A DNA stretch of 64,000 nt from Bacteroidales bacterium (GCA_017380635.1 JAFODP010000011.1:1-64000); one strand, 5' to 3'; positions 1 to 7,129 are shown, numbered from the stretch's first letter. Program-made: numbers and translations. The notes: generated from the letters alone by a model not told the origin.

Positions 1-1
1 A

Positions 2-169
2 AGTAATGTTGTAGAGAGTATGTCTATCATACAATTACAAAATAGTTTGTTGGTCGCAGCAGGAGCATTAAATAATATGCTCGCAAGCTATAAGTTTTTA
101 AGAATTATTGGAGGCGGAGCTAAAATCGCAGCAAAGCAAGCCGTAGAGGGAATGCTAAAAACAATATGA
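2..169 (+). CDS. C-terminal end of an unidentified protein (5' end outside window)
   Basis: The frame starting at base 2 is open for 55 codons from the window edge to a TGA at 167-169. The tail is fairly hydrophobic and Ala/Gly-rich (residues such as LLVAAGALNNML and IIGGGAKIAAKQ) and matches no family I recognise. Its TGA overlaps the ATG of the methyltransferase fragment at 166 (ATGA), so the two reading frames look translationally coupled. The other two forward frames carry stops here, which supports this as the coding frame. Function unknown; it may be part of the same restriction-modification or mobile segment. Confidence 0.4.
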   Translation, partial: SNVVESMSIIQLQNSLLVAAGALNNMLASYKFLRIIGGGAKIAAKQAVEGMLKTI

Positions 170-438
170 AAAGAGGACTTTGGCAAGATCTAAATGCTCC
201 TTGCTTGACTTTAACTTCCCATTTGGCAAAGGTTAGCATGAACTCTCGCGATCCAATTCTATTGGTTGATGCAGATAAAGAGCTGTATCGACGCTTTACA
301 CCTCGTGAGGCTGCACGCATACAATCTTTTCCTGATACTTTTAGGTTGCATTCATCAGAGGCAAAGTCGTATAAACAAATTGGCAACGCAATCCCTCCTG
401 TGATGATGTGGTACATAGCGAACAACCTTATAAAGTAA
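166..438 (+). CDS. C-terminal fragment (or small subunit) of a DNA cytosine-5 methyltransferase
   Basis: The 90 residues contain only the end of a cytosine-5 DNA methyltransferase: a post-TRD segment (APCLTLTS), motif IX (RFTPREAARIQSFPDTF) and motif X (KQIGNAIPPVM). Motifs I, IV (PC), VI (ENV) and VIII, which bind SAM and do catalysis, are absent. The same frame upstream of 166 is closed by several stops, so this is not a simple window-edge truncation. It could be a remnant left by rearrangement, or the beta part of a split enzyme of the M.AquI kind, where motifs IX-X lie on a second overlapping gene. The ATGA overlap with the preceding ORF fits translation in an operon. Alone it should be inactive. 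Confidence 0.7.
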   Translation: MKRGLWQDLNAPCLTLTSHLAKVSMNSRDPILLVDADKELYRRFTPREAARIQSFPDTFRLHSSEAKSYKQIGNAIPPVMMWYIANNLIK

Positions 439-453
439 ATTTCATCATTATAA

Positions 454-499
454 AAGAGGCTGACCTTCGGGTCCTAATTGAACTTGTAGTCAGCCTCTT
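454..499. terminator. Bidirectional stem-loop between convergent genes
   Basis: An 11-bp perfect inverted repeat (AAGAGGCTGAC at 454-464 and its complement at 489-499) lies between the stop at 438 of the plus-strand methyltransferase fragment and the stop at 520 of the minus-strand HTH gene. It has short A and T flanks rather than a long T run. Position and symmetry suggest a shared terminator. Confidence 0.65.
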
Positions 500-519
500 G
501 TCTAATTCATTAGCCCACT

Positions 520-879
520 TTACCAGCGTCGATTTCGGTAGCGCCATGGATCGGGAGTCATAAACTTTTCGAACTCCTCCATATTGGTGATGCACTCGAT
601 ATTTTGTTTTTTCTCGAGCCATCTCTTGATGGTTGGTCGATCGAAATACAATCGGTTACCCTGGCGGATAAACGGAATGTCGTGACATCTCACCGTTCGG
701 TACACCGCAGATTTGGATTTGCCAAGCATCTTGCAAACATCCTCCACGCTCATTAATTTTCCTTTAAGCGGCTGTGGTTGCTGCTTCTCACGAACTGTTT
801 TTTCAAGTGCCTCAATTCTCTCTACCAGATTTTGAATGAGCTCCGGTAGCTGCTCAAATGATAAAGTTTTTTCTTGCAT
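520..879 (-). CDS. Helix-turn-helix (excisionase/MerR-like, HTH_17) protein
   Basis: A 119-residue protein with an N-terminal coiled-coil-like segment (FEQLPELIQNLVERIEALEK, residues 8-27) and a winged helix-turn-helix at about residues 40-90 (MSVEDVCKMLGKSKSAVYRTV, then IPFIRQGNRLYFDR and IKRWLEKK). This is the layout of the small HTH_17 proteins that sit beside tyrosine recombinases in Bacteroidota mobile elements, where they act as recombination directionality factors or regulators. Short phased repeats lie just upstream of the gene (928-1240) and could be its binding sites. No integrase is in the window; one would be expected to the left. The mobile-element role is inferred from family and context. 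Confidence 0.75.
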   Translation of the reverse strand: MQEKTLSFEQLPELIQNLVERIEALEKTVREKQQPQPLKGKLMSVEDVCKMLGKSKSAVYRTVRCHDIPFIRQGNRLYFDRPTIKRWLEKKQNIECITNMEEFEKFMTPDPWRYRNRRW

Positions 880-927
880 TGTCTTTATTTTTTAGAATTA
901 AACATTCATATATAGTATAGAGGGGCG

Positions 928-955
928 TTAGTGATAAGGTTTGAGAATTAGTGAT
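928..955. repeat. Two TTAGTGAT direct repeats, 20-bp spacing
   Basis: TTAGTGAT occurs at 928-935 and 948-955, exactly two helical turns apart, just upstream of the HTH gene. The first copy lies in GGGCGTTAG (923-931), a 9-mer that recurs at 1201-1209. This would suit a dimeric DNA-binding protein or recombinase arm sites; function is inferred. Confidence 0.6.
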
Positions 956-1040
956 TTTTTTGCAAAAAAAGTTGTGAACGACTTTCGCCATCGACAACCA
1001 ATGCCTTTTTAGTAGAAAGTATAATTCTCTTCGCCCTGTT

Positions 1041-1090
1041 ATTGCAGTTCGTTGCACTCCATTGCACCTCATTGCACACCATTGCACACT
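1041..1090. repeat. Five tandem 10-bp repeats (ATTGCAnnnC)
   Basis: Five consecutive decamers, attgcagttc, gttgcactcc, attgcacctc, attgcacacc and attgcacact, share RTTGCA followed by a variable triplet. A 10-bp period puts every copy on the same DNA face. This resembles multiple binding sites for an Xis-like or repressor protein. It is too short and spacer-free to be CRISPR. Confidence 0.75.
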
Positions 1091-1126
1091 TGGCGAGATA
1101 TTTTTATTGAAGATATTAAAGCATAG

Positions 1127-1164
1127 AAAAATCCCGAAAGTCGAGTCTAACTTTCGGGATTTTT
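1127..1164. terminator. Strong symmetric terminator hairpin
   Basis: A 15-bp perfect stem (AAAAATCCCGAAAGT at 1127-1141, complement at 1150-1164) encloses the 8-nt loop cgagtcta. It has A and T runs on opposite sides, so it can terminate transcription from either direction. No coding region ends immediately before it on either strand, so it may insulate the element edge from the chromosome. Confidence 0.8.
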
Positions 1165-1200
1165 TCGTCTATTTTTGTAGGAAATTCTGTCGTTATTCGT

Positions 1201-1240
1201 GGGCGTTAGCGTTTGTTAGTGTGCATTAGAGGGCGTTTGT
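1201..1240. repeat. Four 10-bp-phased TTAG repeats
   Basis: The decamers gggcgttagc, gtttgttagt, gtgcattaga and gggcgtttgt place TTAG (TTTG in the last) at 1206, 1216, 1226 and 1236, in exact helical phase. GGGCGTTAG at 1201-1209 is identical to 923-931. The two TTAG groups flank the ATTGCA array. Confidence 0.6.
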
Positions 1241-1275
1241 TACTTGCCGAGGCAAAACTAAGAAAATATACTAAT

Positions 1276-1283
1276 TATCTTTG
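1276..1283 (+). promoter_or_regulatory. Bacteroidota -7 element (TATCTTTG) for the GNAT-MGMT gene
   Basis: TATCTTTG matches the TAnnTTTG consensus. Transcription would start near 1288-1290, which favours ATG 1309 over ATG 1213 and makes ATG 1288 essentially leaderless. No well-spaced TTTG is visible upstream. Confidence 0.6.
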
Positions 1284-1308
1284 CAGCATGAATGAAAGTA
1301 TCAACAAT

Positions 1309-2169
1309 ATGATTATACGCGAGGCACGAAAGGAAGATGCGGTAAGGATTGCGCAAGCGGTGGCAATGGCTATCGGTGATGAGCAGAGTTTGCAACAATA
1401 TTGTGGCGAAGATTATTTGTCGGTATTGACAGCAGTGGCGGCATCAAGCAACACGCAATATAGTTGGCGTCGTGCGCTCATACTTGAATACGAAGGGCTT
1501 CCGGCGGGTGCCGTGGTGGCTTATGATGGCGCAGACTTGGAAAAACTCAGAAAAACCACCTTGGATATCATTCAGAAACGGACGGGAAAACGGCCGAATA
1601 TTGCCGACGAAACGCAAGCGGGCGAATATTACCTGGACTCCATTGCCATATTGCCGCCTTTTCGAGGAAAAGGACTTGGCAAAGCGCTCTTGCATGCATT
1701 TTGCGAAAAAATATTTGAACAAGGCTACAGCCGCATTGGCCTTATTGTGGACAAAGAAAATCCTCAAGCAGATAGATTATATCGTTCGCAGGGCTTCGAG
1801 CCGGTGGGCGAGCGCGATTTTTTCGGTCATGCCATGTGGCATTTGCAAAAACAAAGTCCTTACGATATTCGTCAACGTGTCAGTCGAGCAGATTTTATCA
1901 GCGAATTTCAACGACGAGTGTATTTGGCCTTGCTGGATATTCCGGCGGGAAAAACCATCACTTACAGCGCCTTGGCCCGTCAAGTGGGTTGTAGTTCTGC
2001 GCTAGCGGTGGGACAAGCACTTAAACGTAATCCCTTTGCGCCCGAAGTGCCTTGTCATCGGGTTTTGTCGGCCGATGGAAGTATGGGTGGTTATTTGGGC
2101 CGGCGCGAGGGCGAAGCTTTGGAGCTAAAACGACAATTATTGAAAAAAGAAGCTGAAAAATCAAATTAA
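1309..2169 (+). CDS. Fusion of GNAT N-acetyltransferase and O6-alkylguanine-DNA alkyltransferase domain
   Basis: About 286 residues. Residues 1-165 form a GNAT acetyltransferase fold that begins MIIREARKEDA and carries the acetyl-CoA loop RGKGLG near residue 119. Residues 185-275 are the DNA-binding/catalytic domain of the MGMT/Ogt family: an FQRRVYLALLDIPAGKTITY helix region, then EVPCHRVL with the methyl-accepting Cys near residue 249, then GGYLGRREG. The C-terminal half should transfer alkyl groups from O6-alkylguanine to itself; the acetyl acceptor of the N-terminal half is unknown. The start is set by the -7 element at 1276-1283; ATG 1288 is the alternative. MGMT domains usually stand alone or join Ada, so the fusion is notable. 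Confidence 0.85.
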   Translation: MIIREARKEDAVRIAQAVAMAIGDEQSLQQYCGEDYLSVLTAVAASSNTQYSWRRALILEYEGLPAGAVVAYDGADLEKLRKTTLDIIQKRTGKRPNIADETQAGEYYLDSIAILPPFRGKGLGKALLHAFCEKIFEQGYSRIGLIVDKENPQADRLYRSQGFEPVGERDFFGHAMWHLQKQSPYDIRQRVSRADFISEFQRRVYLALLDIPAGKTITYSALARQVGCSSALAVGQALKRNPFAPEVPCHRVLSADGSMGGYLGRREGEALELKRQLLKKEAEKSN

Positions 2170-2172
2170 TGC

Positions 2173-2180
2173 TATCTTTG
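2173..2180 (+). promoter_or_regulatory. -7 element (TATCTTTG) for the nfeD-SPFH operon
   Basis: TATCTTTG lies immediately after the GNAT-MGMT stop and 42 bp before the NfeD start codon. It should drive the NfeD, SPFH and AlkD-like genes as one unit. Confidence 0.55.
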
Positions 2181-2221
2181 TCACCATATTGAAATAATAA
2201 CCATAAAAACTATCATCTGTT

Positions 2222-2656
2222 ATGGAAATTTGGCATATCTGGGTGCTTGTGGCCCTCGTTTTCGTTATCATTGAGATTTTTACTTCCGGTTTTGCTGTGA
2301 TGTGTATTTCCGTTGGATGTCTTTTTGCTGCGGGCGCATCTTTGCTCGGATGGAATTTTACTTGGCAATTGCTGGTTTTTGCGGGCGCTACAGTCTTGTC
2401 GTTCATGACGATACGCCCGTTGGTCTACAAACTATTCTACAACAAAGCTAAGGATGTTAAAACCAATATCGATGCCTTGATAGGACGTCGGGCTATTGTG
2501 GTGGAACGTATCGAAGGCGAACTTCGTCCCGGACGTGTCAAGATAGACGGCGACGATTGGAAAGCGATTTCTTTGGAAACAACTGCCATCGAAGCAGGGG
2601 AAGCCGTTGAAATTACGGCCATCAACAGTGTCATTTTAACCGTTAAAAAAATATAG
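2222..2656 (+). CDS. NfeD-family membrane protein (short form)
   Basis: 144 residues with two or three transmembrane segments (about 4-25, 28-45, 48-65) and a C-terminal OB-like beta domain (IGRRAIVVERIEGELRPGRV onward) of the NfeD type. Short NfeD proteins lack the ClpP-like protease domain and are encoded with an SPFH/stomatin protein, which they are thought to accompany in membrane microdomains. That partner follows immediately at 2659, only two bases after this stop. The gene is the first of a compact three-gene unit. Confidence 0.9.
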   Translation: MEIWHIWVLVALVFVIIEIFTSGFAVMCISVGCLFAAGASLLGWNFTWQLLVFAGATVLSFMTIRPLVYKLFYNKAKDVKTNIDALIGRRAIVVERIEGELRPGRVKIDGDDWKAISLETTAIEAGEAVEITAINSVILTVKKI

Positions 2657-2658
2657 TT

Positions 2659-3636
2659 ATGGGAACGCTGATTATTGTCGGTATTATCGCGCTTATCGTG
2701 GTAATATATGTTTTGGTAGGTTTTACCATTATCCAACAGTCTGAAACCAAGGTGGTAGAACGATTGGGCAAGTACAATCGTACGCTGAAATCGGGTATCA
2801 ACTTCATTATTCCTATTCTCGATAAAGCTCGTCCGGTGTATTCGCGTTTCGAAAAAAGCGCTTTCGATGGTAGCACGGTGGTCATCACGCAACTTTCGGA
2901 CAAGATTGATCTTCGCGAACAAGTTTACGATTTTCCCAAGCAAAGCGTGATTACCAAGGATAATGTGACCACCACTATAAATGCTTTGCTGTATTTTCAG
3001 ATTGTAGATCCGGTAAAAGCGGTTTATGAAATTGATAATCTGCCCAATGCGATTGAAAAATTGACCCAGACAACACTTCGTAATGTTATCGGAGAATTGG
3101 AATTGGATGAAACCTTGACTTCGCGCGATACCATCAACTCGAAACTGCGCGCTGTATTGGACGATGCCACCAATAAATGGGGTGTAAAAGTAAATCGTGT
3201 TGAATTGCAAGATATTACGCCTCCCGAATCGGTTCGTCGTTCGATGGAACAACAAATGCAGGCCGAGCGCGAACGTCGTGCCAAAGTTTTGGAAGCCAAA
3301 GGCGCAAAGGAAGCCATGATTTTGAAATCGGAAGGAGAAAAGGAATCGCAAATCAATCAAGCGGAAGCAGAACGTCAGACGCAGATTTTGAAAGCACGAG
3401 GCGAAGCCGATGCGCGGATTCTGCAAGCAACTGCCGAAGCTGAAGCCATCCGTAAAGTGGCCGAAGCCATTGCCTCTACCAATACCGATCCGGCTACTTA
3501 TATGCTGGTGAACCGTTATATTGAAACCTTGAAAGAAATGGCATCGGGACAAGATTCGAAGGTGATTTATTTGCCTTACGAATCGAGCAACCTGATGAGC
3601 GCACTCGGCGCATTGACCAACTTGAACAAGAAATGA
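2659..3636 (+). CDS. SPFH/Band 7 (stomatin/QmcA-like, slipin) membrane protein
   Basis: 325 residues. An N-terminal transmembrane helix (about 3-25) is followed by a prohibitin/SPFH domain (residues 25-190, including VVERLGKYNRTLKSGINFI). A long Ala/Glu-rich coiled coil (about 190-280) rich in AEAERQTQILKARGEAD-type repeats comes next, then a short hydrophobic tail. Such proteins form large ring or cage oligomers at the inner membrane and influence membrane protein turnover. The NfeD partner is upstream. The TGA overlaps the ATG of the AlkD-like gene by four bases (ATGA), implying translational coupling. Confidence 0.92.
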   Translation: MGTLIIVGIIALIVVIYVLVGFTIIQQSETKVVERLGKYNRTLKSGINFIIPILDKARPVYSRFEKSAFDGSTVVITQLSDKIDLREQVYDFPKQSVITKDNVTTTINALLYFQIVDPVKAVYEIDNLPNAIEKLTQTTLRNVIGELELDETLTSRDTINSKLRAVLDDATNKWGVKVNRVELQDITPPESVRRSMEQQMQAERERRAKVLEAKGAKEAMILKSEGEKESQINQAEAERQTQILKARGEADARILQATAEAEAIRKVAEAIASTNTDPATYMLVNRYIETLKEMASGQDSKVIYLPYESSNLMSALGALTNLNKK

Positions 3637-4397
3637 TTGAACATCTTATAGAGCCTTTGGTTTGTGAACGTTTTTTGCATGATGCGCGTTACAGAGAAGG
3701 CCATTTGAGAATAGTGAATGCATTGCCACAGCGCAAGGTGATGGGTTTGCATGCACCGGAAATGAAACAACTCGCCAAGCAATTGTCGTGCGAAGGAGCT
3801 GCTGTTATCAACTCTTTCGAAGCAATGCCTGGCGAGTTGCTTTGCTATGAGGAATGCGTCATTTGGGGCTATCTTATCAATCTTCAAAAATGCTCGCTTG
3901 ACGAACGTTTGGCCATGTTAAAGTGTTATGTGTCTGTGCTCGACAACTGGGCGGTCTGCGATTCCTACTGTGCTCACGCGAAATGGATGGCCCGTGCCGA
4001 CAAGGAAAGGCTTTGGACTTTTCTGCAAGCCTGGTTCGACTCGCAGCGCGAATTTGAAGTGCGTTTCGCCCTCGTCACAACCATGTGCTATTTTCTCCAC
4101 GAAGATTGGCTCGAACGCATTTTCCATCGCATCAATAAACTCAATTTCGGTGCGATAAAATCCGAGTATACAAGCATTAAAGGCAAGCCGGAAAAAGCGC
4201 AACAAGGCTGCGTACAGGGCGCCGAACCTTATTATGTGCGTATGGCGGTGGCATGGTTGTTGGCTACTGCTTTGGCGAAGTTTCCCGACGAAACGAGAGC
4301 CTTTGTTCGCTCATCAAATTTGCCCGAAGATGTGCTAAAACTTTATGTCCGTAAAGCCCGCGAATCTTTCCGCACACGTCAAGTGGACGCTCTCTGA
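3633..4397 (+). CDS. DNA alkylation repair (AlkD-like HEAT-repeat) protein
   Basis: 254 residues, predicted all-helical HEAT-like solenoid. The segment VLDNWAVCDSYC (about residues 100-111) matches the conserved NWxxCD region of AlkD-type 3-alkyladenine/7-alkylguanine DNA glycosylases, and REFEVRFALV and AEPYYVRMAVAWLLA match later repeats. The C-terminal RKARESFR is also typical. It should remove alkylated bases. It overlaps the SPFH stop by four bases, an unusual pairing of membrane organisation and DNA repair. With the GNAT-MGMT gene just upstream, two alkylation-repair proteins lie within 3 kb. Confidence 0.82.
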   Translation: MIEHLIEPLVCERFLHDARYREGHLRIVNALPQRKVMGLHAPEMKQLAKQLSCEGAAVINSFEAMPGELLCYEECVIWGYLINLQKCSLDERLAMLKCYVSVLDNWAVCDSYCAHAKWMARADKERLWTFLQAWFDSQREFEVRFALVTTMCYFLHEDWLERIFHRINKLNFGAIKSEYTSIKGKPEKAQQGCVQGAEPYYVRMAVAWLLATALAKFPDETRAFVRSSNLPEDVLKLYVRKARESFRTRQVDAL

Positions 4398-4399
4398 AA

Positions 4400-5488
4400 T
4401 CAACGCTTTTCGCCGAGGACGCACCAGCAGATAAAAGGAATCCTGCGGATGATTTCGTACAATAGGGGCGATAAAGCGAATACAGCGATGGTCAAAGCTG
4501 AATAGATGCAGACTGGCGACCATGTCGTGTACACTTTCATCATATATCCAAAGACGGCAATAATCGAATAATGAACGATATAGATGCCAAAACTTGCACG
4601 ACTCATATAAGCGGTGAAGGCATTGCATTTGTCGAAACATTGTTTAAAACAAGCCATCATGGCCAGGCACATCAACCAAGTATAAGCGCAGCAGAGCGGG
4701 CTGCTTAGGTATTGTGGCGAGCTAAAGTTTTCGCCGAAGGTGGTTGCCACTAAGATGATGCCGGAAATAGCGGCCGCTGTCATCCATATCTTCCAGTATT
4801 TTCCCAACATTTCTTGTATCCTGTCGTGCGAGAATACGAAATAGCCCAAAAGGAAAGGAATGATATAGAACAATGGTCGATGAAGGTTGTACAAACCGTC
4901 GGCGCTGGCCAGGCGAGGCTGCTCAATCATGCTTTGGTTGCCCAGCCAAATAAGTATCACCATCAAAAGTATCGGAATGAGACCGATTTTGTTGCAGGCT
5001 TGCCAACATTTGTCTTGGCTGTCCAGTTTTCTTATCAATAACAATAGGGCAGAGAAGATCCACAGATTCTGGATAAACCACAAAGGTCCCGTACCGACTA
5101 TTGCCCAAATGAAGTACTTGATGGGTTGAGGTACGGCGGCCAAAGCATCGCCGGCGTTCATGCGGGTATTGAAATAGCCTACCACCCATTGAAAAACGAA
5201 AAGTCCGATAGTGGCCGGAACCAGAAGTTTTCTGCTACGCGCTTTGAACCAAACATTTGCATCTTGTTTATCGAGAGCATAACGCGAACTGATGCCGGCT
5301 AGCAGAAACATCAAAGCCATAAACCATGGATACAAAATGTAAAGTATGATATCCTGATATTGCGGTCCGTCGTTGAAGCCGCCTATTCCGCCCAGTACGC
5401 CTTTATTGTTGAAGAAATAGAATACGTGGTAAAGAAGTACCAGCAACACGCAGGTCCAGCGCAGATTGTCTAACCAATGCTTTCTCAT
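4400..5488 (-). CDS. Acyltransferase-3 family membrane protein
   Basis: 362 residues with about ten hydrophobic segments. The N-terminal LRWTCVLLVLLYHVFYFF carries the His of the acyltransferase-3/OafA/MdoC family. These integral enzymes move acyl groups, often acetyl or succinyl, onto surface sugars. The R-K-rich loop ARSRKLLVPATIGL is also typical. Its ATG at 5486-5488 overlaps the end of the upstream AbrB-type gene (stop at 5485), so the two are co-translated. It converges with the AlkD-like gene, only two bases apart. The substrate cannot be told from sequence. Confidence 0.85.
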   Translation of the reverse strand: MRKHWLDNLRWTCVLLVLLYHVFYFFNNKGVLGGIGGFNDGPQYQDIILYILYPWFMALMFLLAGISSRYALDKQDANVWFKARSRKLLVPATIGLFVFQWVVGYFNTRMNAGDALAAVPQPIKYFIWAIVGTGPLWFIQNLWIFSALLLLIRKLDSQDKCWQACNKIGLIPILLMVILIWLGNQSMIEQPRLASADGLYNLHRPLFYIIPFLLGYFVFSHDRIQEMLGKYWKIWMTAAAISGIILVATTFGENFSSPQYLSSPLCCAYTWLMCLAMMACFKQCFDKCNAFTAYMSRASFGIYIVHYSIIAVFGYMMKVYTTWSPVCIYSALTIAVFALSPLLYEIIRRIPFICWCVLGEKR

Positions 5489-5694
5489 TTGTTCAGGCCC
5501 TCCATCACCTGTTCAATGGCGTCGTGAAAAATTTGAGTCTTTACCAAAGCCATGCCGTTGCCATCGCCCAACAACAGGAGCGCATCTCCGGGTTTGATGT
5601 TGTACAACTTGCGTGCATCGCGCGGAATGACAATCTGACCTTTGTCGCCCACCTTCACTACTCCGAAGATGTGTTTTTCATCATTTGTTTTCAT
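5485..5694 (-). CDS. AbrB/MazE/SpoVT-type swapped-hairpin DNA-binding protein
   Basis: 69 residues. Residues 10-50 (VVKVGDKGQIVIPRDARK, then PGDALLLLG) are the swapped-hairpin AbrB domain, which dimerises and binds DNA. It resembles antitoxin or transition-state regulators, but no toxin gene adjoins it; the next gene is the acyltransferase, overlapping by four bases. A likely role is local regulation of that acyltransferase or its own promoter. A well-spaced Bacteroidota promoter lies 38 bp upstream. Confidence 0.85.
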   Translation of the reverse strand: MKTNDEKHIFGVVKVGDKGQIVIPRDARKLYNIKPGDALLLLGDGNGMALVKTQIFHDAIEQVMEGLNK

Positions 5695-5731
5695 AATAGT
5701 TTAATTTGTTAGAAAAGTTGGAAATTTCCCA

Positions 5732-5762
5732 CAAAGGTAAATCGTATAAAGCAAAATTCAAA
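5732..5762 (-). promoter_or_regulatory. Promoter TTTG-N19-TACCTTTG for the AbrB-acyltransferase operon
   Basis: Read on the minus strand, TTTG (5762-5759) is followed after 19 bp by TACCTTTG (5739-5732), an exact Bacteroidota -33/-7 arrangement. Transcription would start near 5726, about 30 bases before the AbrB start codon. Confidence 0.8.
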
Positions 5763-5879
5763 GGCTTATCACTGATTTTGTTCAATTGACCTCCGCTATT
5801 CTCGCTGCATTTGCAGTGTCGAGAGCTTTTGATTGATGCTCAGTAGTGTAAAGAATTCCAACGAAATATGACAGACAAA

Positions 5880-5910
5880 TTGCTTAGAAAGGCTGAATTG
5901 TATAATTTTG
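5880..5910 (+). promoter_or_regulatory. Promoter TTG-N20-TAATTTTG for pncB
   Basis: TTG at 5880-5882 and TAATTTTG at 5903-5910 are 20 bp apart, matching the Bacteroidota consensus. The predicted start near 5916 gives a leader of about 30 bases. Confidence 0.75.
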
Positions 5911-5944
5911 TGATTGTTTAAACAAGCAGATAAACCTATCAACT

Positions 5945-7129
5945 ATGATCATCAGATCCATACTGGAGAATGATTTGTACAAATTCTCCATGTCTTACTA
6001 CTATCAGGTGCATTATCCTAATGCTTGGGGCACGTTTGGCTTTCACGATAGAAATAACACCGAATATTCAGAAGACTTTGTCGGCCTGCTGAAAGAAGAG
6101 TTTCAGTATCTCGCTACGATTTCGCTGCAGCCGACGGAATTCGATTGGGCAGTAAAAACCATACCTTATATTCCTCAATGTTTCTGGGAATGGCTCTGTT
6201 ATTTTCGCTTTGAGCCCGATAAAATCAATGTTTGGCTCGATGAAGAGCGACATTTGCACATGGAAGTGTCCGATGCGATGTATAAGGTTACTTTTTACGA
6301 AATCCCGATTTTGGCTATCGTGTCGGAGCTTTATCATCAATATATTGGCGATGGATTTGAACAAAGGGAAGAACTTTCAGCCGCGATGATTCCCCTGATG
6401 GAGAAGAAAGTGGCCATTGCTTCGCAACATAATCTTTATTTCGCCGATTTTGGTCTGCGTCGTCGTTACAGCCGTTTGTCCGAAGATTTGGTTGTCGAAT
6501 ATATGAAAGCACATTGTCCCACCTTTACCGGCACCTCGACGGTTTATTTGGCTATGAAATATCACCTCAAGCCCATAGGCACCATGGCCCACGAATGCTT
6601 TATGTTTCAGGCGGCTGTTCATACGCCCAAAGAAGCCAATTACGAGGTGATGGAACGCTGGGTGGATGTATACGACGGCAATCTGGGAACGGTGCTCACC
6701 GACACTTATACGGTAGATGCTTTTCTTCGGAATTTTTCCATGAAACTAGCCAAACTCTACGATGGTGTGCGTCACGATAGCGGCGATCCGAAAGCCTTTG
6801 GCGACAAGATGATCAAGAAATACGAGTCGTACGGCATCGATCCTAAAAGCAAGACAATTGTGTTTTCCGATGCGCTCGATTTTCAAAAGGCGGCCGATAT
6901 CAAAGAATATTTTGCCGGACGCATCAAAGTGACTTTCGGCATCGGCACAAATCTGACTTGCGATATTCCGGGCGTCAAAGCTATGAACATAGTTATGAAA
7001 CTGAAAGAATGCCGCATCAATCCTCGTCAGCCTGTTTATGGTTGCGTCAAGTTGAGTGATGTCCCGGGCAAAGCTATTGGCACCGAAAAAGATATCGAGA
7101 ACTATAAATACCAATTGGGAATCGGATAA
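5945..7129 (+). CDS. pncB: Nicotinate phosphoribosyltransferase
   Basis: 394 residues, the usual length for the family. It forms nicotinate mononucleotide from nicotinate and PRPP with ATP, in the Preiss-Handler route of NAD salvage. Diagnostic segments are the N-terminal SILENDLYKFSMSYYY, FADFGLRRRYSRLSEDLV, PIGTMAHECFM with the conserved His, and YDGVRHDSGDP. The start is supported by the promoter at 5880-5910. The flavoprotein at 7140 follows after 10 bases, so the two probably share a transcript. Confidence 0.96.
   Translation: MIIRSILENDLYKFSMSYYYQVHYPNAWGTFGFHDRNNTEYSEDFVGLLKEEFQYLATISLQPTEFDWAVKTIPYIPQCFWEWLCYFRFEPDKINVWLDEERHLHMEVSDAMYKVTFYEIPILAIVSELYHQYIGDGFEQREELSAAMIPLMEKKVAIASQHNLYFADFGLRRRYSRLSEDLVVEYMKAHCPTFTGTSTVYLAMKYHLKPIGTMAHECFMFQAAVHTPKEANYEVMERWVDVYDGNLGTVLTDTYTVDAFLRNFSMKLAKLYDGVRHDSGDPKAFGDKMIKKYESYGIDPKSKTIVFSDALDFQKAADIKEYFAGRIKVTFGIGTNLTCDIPGVKAMNIVMKLKECRINPRQPVYGCVKLSDVPGKAIGTEKDIENYKYQLGIG

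Larger units (their letters stand above)
880..1308. other. Intergenic boundary region with phased short repeats
   Basis: The stretch between the HTH gene and the GNAT-MGMT gene has no convincing ORF. It holds three groups of short direct repeats at 10- or 20-bp spacing (928-955, 1041-1090, 1201-1240), a strong terminator-like hairpin (1127-1164) and the -7 promoter element of the next gene (1276-1283). It reads as the junction between an accessory element on the left and conserved chromosome on the right. Confidence 0.55.

Noticed and set aside
1041..1090. Tandem decamers considered as a CRISPR array
   Set aside because: Repeats are only 10 bp, with no spacers of 30 bp and no cas genes nearby.
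2437..3552. 371-codon minus-strand ORF
   Set aside because: It lies antisense to the well-supported NfeD and SPFH genes and its translation is Phe/His/Arg-rich with no recognisable motif; a shadow of codon bias.
5801..5823. Small hairpin (CTCG-CTGC/GCAG-CGAG) upstream of pncB considered as a riboswitch
   Set aside because: It lies upstream of the pncB promoter, so it is not in the leader, and it is too small for a known NAD riboswitch.
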